Below are positions 9,050 to 16,862 of a stretch of DNA of 64,000 nucleotides, piece after piece; the stretch's first letter is position 1, and each line of letters starts with the position of its first letter. Under the pieces are notes generated by a model, which saw only the letters and a list, made by a program, of their open reading frames with translations, was not told where the DNA came from and made no database searches. The position numbers and the translations under genes were made by a program. Source of the DNA: an uncultured Bryobacteraceae bacterium (GTDB taxonomy: Bacteria; Acidobacteriota; Terriglobia; Bryobacterales; Bryobacteraceae); the NCBI GenBank assembly GCA_938003835.1, contig CALKXJ010000016.1, forward strand, positions 124,001 through 188,000, written 5' to 3'.

Positions 9050-10453
9050 ATGCAGGAGCGGGTGAGGAAGCTCAATGACGCGCCGGAGCGGCCCGGTGGC
9101 CGCTGGGTGCTTTACTGGTCGCAGATGAACCGGCGCGCGGAGGCCAACCACGCGCTGGCCTTCGCCGCGGAACTGGCCAACCGGTCCGATCGGCCGCTGC
9201 TCGTCTACGAGGGGCTCACCTGTTCCTATCCCTACGCCAACGACCGGCTTCACACCTTCATTCTCGAAGGCGTGCCGGAGACGGCGCGGCGGCTCGCCGA
9301 GCTCGGCGCCGGCTATATCTTCTACCTGCGGCGGCGGCATTCCGACCCCGACGACATTCTCTACCGGCTGGCGGCGGAGGCTTCTGCGGTGGTCACCGAT
9401 GACTATCCGACTTTCGTTGCGCGGCGGTACAACGCCTCGGTGCCGGCGAAGATCGGCGTGGCCTACTACGTGGTGGACTCGAGCTGCGTCGTGCCCATGA
9501 ACCGCCACCCGCGGCGCGAGTACGCGGCCTATACCATCCGGCCCAAGATCCGCAAGGCGCTCGCCGAGTGTCTGGTCCCTGCGCCCGAGGTGCGCCTGCG
9601 ACGCCGTTGGAGCCTGCCGCTTCCGGCGTTTCACACCGAAGTCGAGGCCGGGGCCATTCCGGCGCTCGTGGCCTCCTGCGAGATCGATCACGGCGTGAGG
9701 CCGTCAACGGCCTTCCGCGGCGGGCGGGCCGAGGCGCTCAAGCGCCTGGAGCACTTTCTTGAAACCAACCTCGGCCACTACGGGCGTTTGCGCAACGAGC
9801 CGGCCGCGAACGCCACCTCGCGCCTGAGCCCGTATCTGCACTTCGGGCAGATCTCCTCGCTCGAGGTGGCGCTTGCCGCTTCGGGCTACGGCCGCGCACA
9901 CGGACTTTCGGCCGAGGAGTTCCTTGAAGAGCTGATCGTGCGCCGCGAGCTCGCCTTCAATTTCGCCCGCTACACGGATGACTACCAGAGCCTGGCGGTG
10001 TTACCCGACTGGGCGCGGCGGACGCTCGAGCGCCACGCCGGCGACCGGCGGGATCCCGTCTACTCGCGCGAGCAGTTCGAGCAGGCCGCCACGCACGATG
10101 AGCTCTGGAACGCCGCGCAGAAAGAGCTGCTGCTGCGCGGCGTCATTCACGGCTACTACCGCATGTACTGGGGCAAGAAGATCATCGAGTGGTCGCCGAC
10201 GCACGGGGAGGCGCTCGCCACGATGATCTACCTGCATGACCGCTACGCGCTCGACGGCCGCGACCCGAACACCTACACCAACATTCTCTGGTGTTTCGGC
10301 CTGCACGACCGGCCCTGGGCCGAACGGCCGGTTTTCGGCACGGTGCGTTACATGTCGCTCGAGGGCATGCGGCGCAAGACCAACGTCGCCGCCTATGTGC
10401 GCCAGATCGAGCTGCTGGAGCGGACGGGGCTCGATCCGCTTCGCATACAATAG
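9050..10453 (+). CDS. phr: Class II deoxyribodipyrimidine photolyase
   Basis: This 467-residue protein has the usual class II photolyase length. The N-terminal Rossmann part starts VLYWSQMNRRAEANHAL, the diagnostic class II opening, followed by VVTDDYPTF. The C-terminal FAD domain has SPYLHFGQIS, EELIVRRELAFNF, HGYYRMYWGKKI and DPNTYTNILWCFGLHDRPW, motifs that line FAD and the pyrimidine-dimer pocket. It repairs UV-induced cyclobutane dimers using light. The ATG is 53 bases from the divergent radical SAM start. The downstream epimerase-like gene is 33 bases away with its own ribosome site. Confidence 0.95.
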   Translation: MQERVRKLNDAPERPGGRWVLYWSQMNRRAEANHALAFAAELANRSDRPLLVYEGLTCSYPYANDRLHTFILEGVPETARRLAELGAGYIFYLRRRHSDPDDILYRLAAEASAVVTDDYPTFVARRYNASVPAKIGVAYYVVDSSCVVPMNRHPRREYAAYTIRPKIRKALAECLVPAPEVRLRRRWSLPLPAFHTEVEAGAIPALVASCEIDHGVRPSTAFRGGRAEALKRLEHFLETNLGHYGRLRNEPAANATSRLSPYLHFGQISSLEVALAASGYGRAHGLSAEEFLEELIVRRELAFNFARYTDDYQSLAVLPDWARRTLERHAGDRRDPVYSREQFEQAATHDELWNAAQKELLLRGVIHGYYRMYWGKKIIEWSPTHGEALATMIYLHDRYALDGRDPNTYTNILWCFGLHDRPWAERPVFGTVRYMSLEGMRRKTNVAAYVRQIELLERTGLDPLRIQ

Positions 10454-10486
10454 GCGACGGGCCGGCCTGAGCGGAGGGAGCAGATC

Positions 10487-11383
10487 ATGAAGATCACAGT
10501 AACCGGCGCGACCGGGTTCATCGGCAAGCGGCTGGTGGAGCGGCTGCTCGAACAGGGGCATGCGGTGCACATCGTCGGAAGAACCCCGCGAACCCCGCTG
10601 CCCTCGAACGTTCTATTCTCACTGTGGAACGCGACGGCCGGCGAGCCGCCCGCCGAGTGCATCGCCGAAGCCGATGCCGTCGTGCACCTGGCGGGCGAGC
10701 CGGTCTCGCAGCGGTGGACGCCCGAGGTCAAGCGCCGGATCTGGTCGAGCCGCGTAGACGGCACCCGTCACCTCGTTCAGGCTTTGGCTCGCCGCCAGAC
10801 ACCGTTGCCGGTGCTGGTTTCGGCCTCGGCGGTCGGCTACTACGGCTCCCGCGGCGATGAGATTCTCACCGAGCAGTCGCCGCCGGGGAGCGGCTTCCCG
10901 GCCGAGCTTGCTGTGGCGTGGGAAAGGGAAGCGCTCCAGGCAACGGCGCTCGGCACGCGTGTCGTCGTCCCGCGCATCGGCATGGTGTTGGGTCGGGGCG
11001 GGGCACTCGCCCTGATGCTGCCGCCGTTCAAGGCCGGGCTCGGCGGCCGCATCGGCGACGGCTGCCAGTGGATGAGCTGGATTCATCTGGACGACCTGGT
11101 CAACTTGATCCTGTTCGCGATCGAAACGCCGGCGCTCCAAGGGCCGGTCAACGCCACCGCGCCCAATCCGGTTCGAAACGCCGAGTTCACCCAGACGCTC
11201 GGCCGCGTTCTCCGCAGGCCGACGCTGTTTCCGGTGCCCCTGTTCGCCCTCCGCCTGCTGTTCGGCGAGATGAGCGAGGTGATGCTGGCCAGCCAGCGCG
11301 TGCTGCCCAAAGCCGCCGAGGCGGCCGGCTTCAAGTTCAGCTTCCCGGACCTCGGCCCGGCGCTCAAGCACCTGCTGGCGTAA
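10487..11383 (+). CDS. TIGR01777-type NAD(P)-dependent epimerase-like protein
   Basis: This 298-residue Rossmann (extended SDR) protein has the nucleotide-binding loop TGATGFIGKRLVE at residues 6-18. VVHLAGEPV near residue 63 and SASAVGYYGSRG near residue 115 are hallmarks of the YfcH/SulA-like TIGR01777 family. It ends with the family's C-terminal helix region (LPKAAEAAGFKF). Bacterial members are cytosolic and poorly characterised. A GGAGGGAG ribosome site lies 8 bases before the ATG, and a TACAAT box at 10446-10451 may be its -10. It lies 6 bases upstream of the MFS gene. Confidence 0.88.
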   Translation: MKITVTGATGFIGKRLVERLLEQGHAVHIVGRTPRTPLPSNVLFSLWNATAGEPPAECIAEADAVVHLAGEPVSQRWTPEVKRRIWSSRVDGTRHLVQALARRQTPLPVLVSASAVGYYGSRGDEILTEQSPPGSGFPAELAVAWEREALQATALGTRVVVPRIGMVLGRGGALALMLPPFKAGLGGRIGDGCQWMSWIHLDDLVNLILFAIETPALQGPVNATAPNPVRNAEFTQTLGRVLRRPTLFPVPLFALRLLFGEMSEVMLASQRVLPKAAEAAGFKFSFPDLGPALKHLLA

Positions 11384-11389
11384 GGCGCC

Positions 11390-12625
11390 GTGCTGCGCCG
11401 CAGGTTGCTGGTCTTCGGCTTCTTCATGGCCGTGATCACCTACCTGGACCGGGTGTGCCTGGCGGCCGCGGCGCCCTCGATCTCGCGCGACCTCGACTTG
11501 AGCCGCACCCAGATGGGTTATGTCTTCGCGGTCTTCGCCCTCGCCTACGCGATCTTCGAGATTCCGGCGGGCTGGTGGGGCGACCGCATCGGACAGCGGC
11601 GGGTGCTGACGCGCATCGTCGCCTGCTGGTCGGTCTTCACCATTCTGACGGGGCTGGTGCGCAGCTATGGGGCGCTCGTGGCCGCCCGCTTCCTCTTCGG
11701 CGCCGCCGAGGCAGGAGCCTTTCCCAACCTCTCGCGCGCGCTCAACCGCTGGTTCCCGCGCACGGAGCGCGCGCGGGCCAACGGGATCATGTGGATGGGG
11801 GCGCGCCTGGGCGGCTCGCTGGCGCCGGTGCTGGCGGCCTGGCTCATCACGCTCGTCGGCTGGCGGATGAGCTTCGTCATCTTCGGACTCACGGGGATCG
11901 TCTGGTGCCTGGCATTCTGGCCCTGGTTCCGCGACGATCCGGCCGAGCATCCGCAGATGACCTCCGGCGAGCTGACCGAGATCCGGCGGGACGCACCCAT
12001 AGCCGCCCCCGCGGTCGCTCACCCCTGGCGGCGGATCTTTTCGAGCGTCAACCTCTGGGCGCTCTTCTGGATGTATTTCTGCTCGGCCTTCGGCTTCTAT
12101 TTCTTCGTCAGTTGGCTGCCCACCTTTCTGACCGAAGAGCATGGCTTGACACTGCTGCGCACCGGCGTCTACGCCACGCTGCCGCTCGGTTTCGGCGCCG
12201 TGGGCTGCCTGGCCGGAGGCGTCCTCTCCGATTGGCTGGTTAAGCGAACGGGCAACGTCCGATGGGCCCGCCGCGCGATCGGCATCGCGGCCTTCGCGCT
12301 GGCGGCGGCGGGTTTTGCGCTGGCCGCTCTGGCGCGCGACCCGCTGGCGGCGGTGCTGTGCCTGGCCTTCGCGCAGCTCGCGCACGATCTGGCGCTGCCA
12401 GTGGCCTGGGCCACGGTGGTGGAGGTCGGCGGGCGGCTCGGCGGCGCCACCGCCGGCTTCATGAACATGGCCTCGAGCGTCTCCGCGATGCTCTCCGCCA
12501 CCGCGGCGCCGTGGCTTGCGGCCACCTTTGGCACCTTCCACGCGATGCTCGCCGCTGCGGCGGTGAGCTATCTCGGCGGCGCGCTGCTCTGGTTGCGGAT
12601 CGATCCGGCGGAGCGGGTCATCTGA
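11390..12625 (+). CDS. MFS transporter, anion:cation symporter-like
   Basis: This 411-residue, 12-helix MFS protein has TM1 VITYLDRVCLAAAAP, the loop 2-3 motif GWWGDRIGQRR and the AEAGAFPNLSRALNRWFP stretch. These are strongly like organic-anion/hexuronate carriers and the paralogue at 704-1915. The GTG start is 6 bases after the epimerase stop. The following gene encodes an arabinose/fucose-isomerase-like enzyme only 24 bases away, which hints at uptake of a sugar or sugar acid used by that enzyme. The solute cannot be read from sequence. Confidence 0.85.
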   Translation: MLRRRLLVFGFFMAVITYLDRVCLAAAAPSISRDLDLSRTQMGYVFAVFALAYAIFEIPAGWWGDRIGQRRVLTRIVACWSVFTILTGLVRSYGALVAARFLFGAAEAGAFPNLSRALNRWFPRTERARANGIMWMGARLGGSLAPVLAAWLITLVGWRMSFVIFGLTGIVWCLAFWPWFRDDPAEHPQMTSGELTEIRRDAPIAAPAVAHPWRRIFSSVNLWALFWMYFCSAFGFYFFVSWLPTFLTEEHGLTLLRTGVYATLPLGFGAVGCLAGGVLSDWLVKRTGNVRWARRAIGIAAFALAAAGFALAALARDPLAAVLCLAFAQLAHDLALPVAWATVVEVGGRLGGATAGFMNMASSVSAMLSATAAPWLAATFGTFHAMLAAAAVSYLGGALLWLRIDPAERVI

Positions 12626-12649
12626 GGGAGCTCGGTTTAGAGTAGGAAT

Positions 12650-14059
12650 ATGCAGGTGAAGGCGAAGGTCGGAGTGTTCGGTATCGGATTGGCCGCCTAC
12701 TGGCCGCAGTTTCCCGGACTGCGGGAGCGGCTGTCGGGCTACCAGAAAGAGCTCGAGAGGCGGCTGGCTGAGATGGCGCAGGTGGTCTCGGCGGAGTTGG
12801 TGGACACGGCGGAAGCGGCGCGCGCGGCCGGCAGTCTTTTTCGGCGCGAGGAGGTCGATCTGGTGTTCTGTTACGTGGGCACCTATGCGACCTCGTCGCA
12901 GGTGTTGCCCGCCGTGCAGCAGGCCGGCGCGCCGGTGGTGGTACTGAATCTACAGCCCACGGCGGCGCTCGACTACGAGCGGACCGACACGGGCGAGTGG
13001 CTGGCTAACTGTTCGGTCTGCTGCGTGCCCGAGATCTCCAACGCCTTCGTGCGCGCGGGGATCGACTTCCAGGTCGTCTCCGGAATGCTGTTCGGCGACG
13101 AGGCCGCCTGGGGCGAGATCAGCGCCTGGTGCCGGGCTGCCGCGGTCGTGCGAGCGCTTCGCCGGGCGCGCATCGGTTTTCTGGGGCACACCTATCCGGG
13201 GATGCTCGACATGTACTCGGACTTCACCATGGTTCACGCCCAGCTTGGCGCGCATGTCGAAGTGCTCGAAATGTGCGACCTGGCCAGGCGGGTGCGCGAG
13301 GCGGGCCCCGGAGAGGTCGAGCGCAAGCTCGAAGAGGCGCGCGCGGTTTTCGAAATCGACTCGAGCGTCGTCGAAGAGGAGCTTGCCTGGGCGGCACAGG
13401 TGGCTTGCGGGCTGGACCGGCTGGTGGCCGACTTCTCACTCGACGGGCTCGCCTACTACTACCGCGGCCTCGACGGTAACGAATACGAGCGGCTGGGCGC
13501 CGGCATGATTCTGGGCAATTCGCTGCTCACCGCTCGCGGCATTCCGGCCAGCGGCGAGGGCGACCTCAAGAATTGCGTCGCCATGATGATGATGGACCGG
13601 CTGGGCGCGGGCGGCTCCTATACGGAGTTTTACGCGATGGACTTCCGGGAGGGCTTCCTCCTGATGGGCCATGACGGGCCGGGGCACATTGCCATCAGCG
13701 ACCGCCGGCCCATCCTGCGCGGCCTGGGGCTTTATCACGGCAAGCGGGGCTGGGGGGTGTCGGTGGAGTTCAACGTGCGCACGGGCCCGGTGACGATTCT
13801 CGGTCTGACCCAGACGCGGGACGGGAAGCTGAAGATGATCGCGGCCGAAGGCGAGTCGCTTGCCGGCCCGATCCTGCGTATCGGCAACACGAACTCGCGC
13901 CTGCGCTTTGCGCTCCCGCCGGCTGAATTCGTCAATCGCTGGTGTGCCGAGGGGCCGACGCACCACTGCGCGCTGGGCGTGGGGCACAAGCTCGGCGAGC
14001 TGCGGAAAGTGGCGCGATTGGCCGGCCTCAGCTTAGCGGAGGTCGGCCTGCCGGGGTAG
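12650..14059 (+). CDS. L-fucose/L-arabinose isomerase-family protein
   Basis: This 469-residue protein belongs to the arabinose/fucose isomerase fold. The N-terminal domain has VGVFGIGLAAYWPQF and the central part FLGHTYPGMLDMYSDF. Likely metal and catalytic motifs are ASGEGDLKN (about residue 302), YTEFYAMD (about 325), GHDGPGHI (about 342) and THHCALG near 440. These correspond to the EGD, SFMEDY-like and HH sites of arabinose isomerase, so it could interconvert an aldose and a ketose in the cytosol. The real sugar is uncertain, because many members act on unknown substrates. A TAGAGT box at 12638-12643 ends 6 bases before the ATG, with no clear ribosome site. Confidence 0.75.
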   Translation: MQVKAKVGVFGIGLAAYWPQFPGLRERLSGYQKELERRLAEMAQVVSAELVDTAEAARAAGSLFRREEVDLVFCYVGTYATSSQVLPAVQQAGAPVVVLNLQPTAALDYERTDTGEWLANCSVCCVPEISNAFVRAGIDFQVVSGMLFGDEAAWGEISAWCRAAAVVRALRRARIGFLGHTYPGMLDMYSDFTMVHAQLGAHVEVLEMCDLARRVREAGPGEVERKLEEARAVFEIDSSVVEEELAWAAQVACGLDRLVADFSLDGLAYYYRGLDGNEYERLGAGMILGNSLLTARGIPASGEGDLKNCVAMMMMDRLGAGGSYTEFYAMDFREGFLLMGHDGPGHIAISDRRPILRGLGLYHGKRGWGVSVEFNVRTGPVTILGLTQTRDGKLKMIAAEGESLAGPILRIGNTNSRLRFALPPAEFVNRWCAEGPTHHCALGVGHKLGELRKVARLAGLSLAEVGLPG

Positions 14060-14083
14060 AGTCCATCCCTCGAACGCTCAGCA

Positions 14084-15147
14084 TCACTCCGAAGGGCTCG
14101 CCTCCTGCCCCATTCGAAACACCGCCACCAGGCCCGCTCGATCGCCCGCGAACAGCATCCCTTCGCTGAGCGCAAGAGTAACCATCGTGAAGCGATTCTT
14201 GGAAGGGAGGCGCCACTCCGGAACCCGGAGGGTTCCTGGCTGGGTTCCGTCGCCATCGAGCACGACGACAAGCCGCCCCTGGGTGTAATCGTGAGCGCCA
14301 ATCGCCAGGTAGAGCCTGCCACGTTCCTCGGCTGCGCTCGGGAATACAACCAGCCCGCGAGCTAGTTGGGCAGTCGTGTCCCGACCCGCGTGACTTTCCC
14401 AGGATTCCCAAACCGCCAGGTACCGCGCCCGGGCCACCTCCGCCTCGGGGCCGTGACCCGGACTCTTCTCGCCAAACCGGTTACGGTGCTGACGAGATCG
14501 ATCTCCGCCGTTTCCAGCCATACGGTGGCGAGGCGGTCTTCCGAGAGGCGATGCACCTCGACGCTCAGGGGAAGTTGCTCAACTGCACACTGCTGGCAGG
14601 CCCATACCGCCCCGGTTGACTGTCGCGCCTCGCCGACCTGGTATATCCTGCCATCCCGATTAAGCCCGCCAACACCCTGCGCCGTGGACCAGATGGCGAC
14701 GAGCGGCGCCGGTAGGGTCACGGACTGCACCACGGTCCCGGTCACCGGATCGACTTCCCTCAGGCTGGCTTGCCCGCTGCGCCGATCGACGGCATGAACG
14801 ACAACATGCCCGGCGCTTGTCACCGTGAAGTCCGTCGCTCCCCCGGGCACGGACACCAAAGCCGCTCCCGAGCCCTCGAACGCGCGCGAGGCAATCAGGC
14901 CGGCCAGTCCCCCGTCGCCACCGCCGGCGAAAACCAGCGAGTAAAGCCTGCCCGAGCTGACCAGCATCTTGCTCAGTTGGAGATGGGCCTGCGGCCCAAG
15001 GCCGCTGCTTTCGCGCCTGAGATCGAACGAACCGATAAATTCGACTTGACTCGCCGCGAAGGCATTTTGCCGGAGCACGCTCGAGGCTATCCAGCCGGCG
15101 CAGGCGAGTCCCGCCAACACTCCTATGACGACTCGTTTCTCTGGCAT
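14084..15147 (-). pseudogene. Frameshifted exported beta-propeller-like protein
   Basis: Translation from the ATG at 15147, with GAGGAGG eight bases upstream, gives MPEKRVVIGVLAGLACAG, a signal peptide or membrane anchor. About 230 residues of repeating beta-strand sequence follow (for example RLYSLVFAGGGDGG and VVHAVDRRSGQASLREVDP). At about 14440-14470 the frame changes. The original frame runs on into an Arg-rich, unlikely tail and stops at 14362, while another frame carries ARYLAVWESWESHAGRD and then LYLAIGAHDYTQGRLVVVLD to the stop at 14084. A 1-base indel near a GGCCCC run would explain it. It could be a sequencing error or a true lesion. The protein resembles extracytoplasmic quinoprotein/WD-like propellers, function unknown. 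Confidence 0.6.
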
Positions 15148-15420
15148 GTGACGCGCCTCCTCATTGGCGAAGCATGCCGTGGCGCCGCGGTGCCGCAGGC
15201 TCGAGCATCTCTGGTAGTCCCGAGGTGCAGCACCCACACTTCGGTTGCCCCTCCTGCCCGGGATTTTGTTTGTTGCTCCCCGAACAGCCCAACTATAGAG
15301 CCGCTCCCACAGGTCGAGCCCCTCCATGACTGCAAGGTTATCGATTGCAATGCCAAACTCTTGCAGGATGGTGCAGCCCTATGCGGCCCGGTGCGCGGCG
15401 TCGGCGAGCATTGAGGGGTC

Positions 15421-16548
15421 TCAATCCCGCTCGAAGCGGATCTCGTCAAGCCAGAGGGTGACTCCCTCCGGGGCGTTGGCCCAGTTGGTGGACCAAGCGA
15501 AGCCGCCGATGATGTGCTTCAAGTCCGCCCCCGCGAGATCCACCTCGAACTCCTGCCAGTCGCGGCCGACTTTGGCGGCGAGGCGGCGCCCCTCGCGCAG
15601 GCTGTCGCCGTAGCGCTCGTCGATTCCGCCCACGGTGAACTCGACGCGCACCGGGCGGTCGGCGCGCGCCGCGAACCTCAAGCGCCGGAAGCCGGTGAGG
15701 TTGTAGCCGGCATCCTTGAACCTAGCTTCCGTGCCGAAGTTGTTCGGCGGATGTTGCCAGTAGACGCCCGCCCAGCGACATGGCGGCTGATACGGGCAGG
15801 CGTGCGGGCCCTTGCCTTGCGCCGAATACCGGATGCGAATCGAGGTTTGCCCCGCATACGGCCTCTCTTCGTCGGCCTCCTGGATTTCGATGTCGCCGCA
15901 ATCGCCCATGTAACCGGTTGGACGGAAGTGGTTTTCGGGCGAGGCGGCATCGCGGTAAACGTAGAAGGTCCGGGCCGCCGGCGAAGGAGCCTGGTCGGCT
16001 TCGGAATCGACGTGCCAGGCCGCCCCGATGACGACAATCGCTACGGCGCCGAGCGTCGCCAGGGCTGCCACCAGCCACCGGGGCCACCGCTTCGCCGCCT
16101 TCTCCTCCGCTGGCTCCTCTTCCGTTGGCTCCTTGTCCGCCGGCTGCTCTTCCGCCGACTCCTTCTCCGTTGTTGGCCGGGCACCCTGCGTGTCGCCGGG
16201 CTCGGGCGCCTCACCTAGCAGCTGCGCCAGTTCTCCCTCGGCCCGGAACCGGAAGCCACGCCGCGGGATCGTCTCGATCCATTCCTTGCCGATCAGAGTC
16301 CGTAACTCGGAGATGGCACGCGACAGGTTGGACTCTTCCACATGTACGTTGGGCCAGACGGCCCGCATCAGCTCGTCCTTGTCGAGTACCTGTCCCCGTC
16401 TCTCGAGCAGGATCCGCAGAGTCTCGGCCAGCTTGGGCTGAAGCCGGGTGATCCTCTCGCTCCCCCGGAAAAGCTCGCCGCTCGCCGGATCGAATTGGAA
16501 CCGCCCGAAGCCGTATGCTTTGCGTGGCGCAGGTGAGTCAGGCGTCAT
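15421..16548 (-). CDS. Membrane-bound winged-helix regulator with a periplasmic carbohydrate-binding-like domain
   Basis: This 375-residue one-component regulator has an OmpR/CadC-type winged helix at about residues 12-104 (LQPKLAETLRILLERRG; ISELRTLIGKEWIETIPRRG). An acidic Pro/Glu/Thr linker (105-152) and a single transmembrane helix (about 158-178) follow. The periplasmic domain (about 190-375) resembles a jelly-roll carbohydrate-binding module and ends GGFAWSTNWANAP and LWLDEIRFE. That domain matches the N-terminal module of the exported protein at 16859 (GGFGWVTNARANG, YLDEIRYD). I infer that it senses the same ligand and controls that gene, divergent 92 bases away. The ATG at 16548 has GGGAGGG five bases upstream; a GTG at 16575 lacks one. 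Confidence 0.85.
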   Translation of the reverse strand: MTPDSPAPRKAYGFGRFQFDPASGELFRGSERITRLQPKLAETLRILLERRGQVLDKDELMRAVWPNVHVEESNLSRAISELRTLIGKEWIETIPRRGFRFRAEGELAQLLGEAPEPGDTQGARPTTEKESAEEQPADKEPTEEEPAEEKAAKRWPRWLVAALATLGAVAIVVIGAAWHVDSEADQAPSPAARTFYVYRDAASPENHFRPTGYMGDCGDIEIQEADEERPYAGQTSIRIRYSAQGKGPHACPYQPPCRWAGVYWQHPPNNFGTEARFKDAGYNLTGFRRLRFAARADRPVRVEFTVGGIDERYGDSLREGRRLAAKVGRDWQEFEVDLAGADLKHIIGGFAWSTNWANAPEGVTLWLDEIRFERD

Positions 16549-16640
16549 CGTACCCTCCCGGGGGCCCCGGGGCACATCCCGAAAATTTCTTTCCAGTTTC
16601 CCTCAAGACTTCGGCGCCGGGCTCGGGCCATGCTGCGGGC

Positions 16641-16862
16641 ATGGAGACTACGATGCGTGTTGTCGGGGGGCGCCTTACCTTCTCCGGGTCGAAGTGGAGC
16701 CTAGAGGTGTACGTTCGCGGGTGGCGGCCCGAGCTTGCCCGGCTGTTCCGGGCGGCGCGCGTACAAGGGCTGACCGGGGTTGAAACCCGGATTCGCCTCG
16801 AGGGCATCCGCCCCCTGGTCGAGTTCGAGGTGCTTCCCAAAACTACCGGAGCTCCCGAATGA
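16641..16862 (+). CDS. Small 73-residue protein coupled to the exported glycosidase-like gene
   Basis: The frame starts METTMRVVGGRLTFSG and ends FEVLPKTTGAPE. Its TGA overlaps the ATG of the next gene in an ATGA, so translation of the two is coupled. It has no signal peptide or helix and looks like a small alpha/beta protein (SKWSLEVYVRGWRPELARLF, then TRIRLEGIRPLVEFEVLP). I do not recognise the family. A second ATG at 16653 is possible. It lies directly opposite the regulator start, so it is the first gene of the likely regulated transcript. It may be a regulator, a chaperone, or simply a leader ORF. Confidence 0.5.
   Translation: METTMRVVGGRLTFSGSKWSLEVYVRGWRPELARLFRAARVQGLTGVETRIRLEGIRPLVEFEVLPKTTGAPE

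Noticed and set aside
16551-16580. CCCCGGGG-type palindrome between the regulator and small ORF
   Set aside because: It is a short GC run that forms palindromes by chance in this composition. There is not enough to call an operator.
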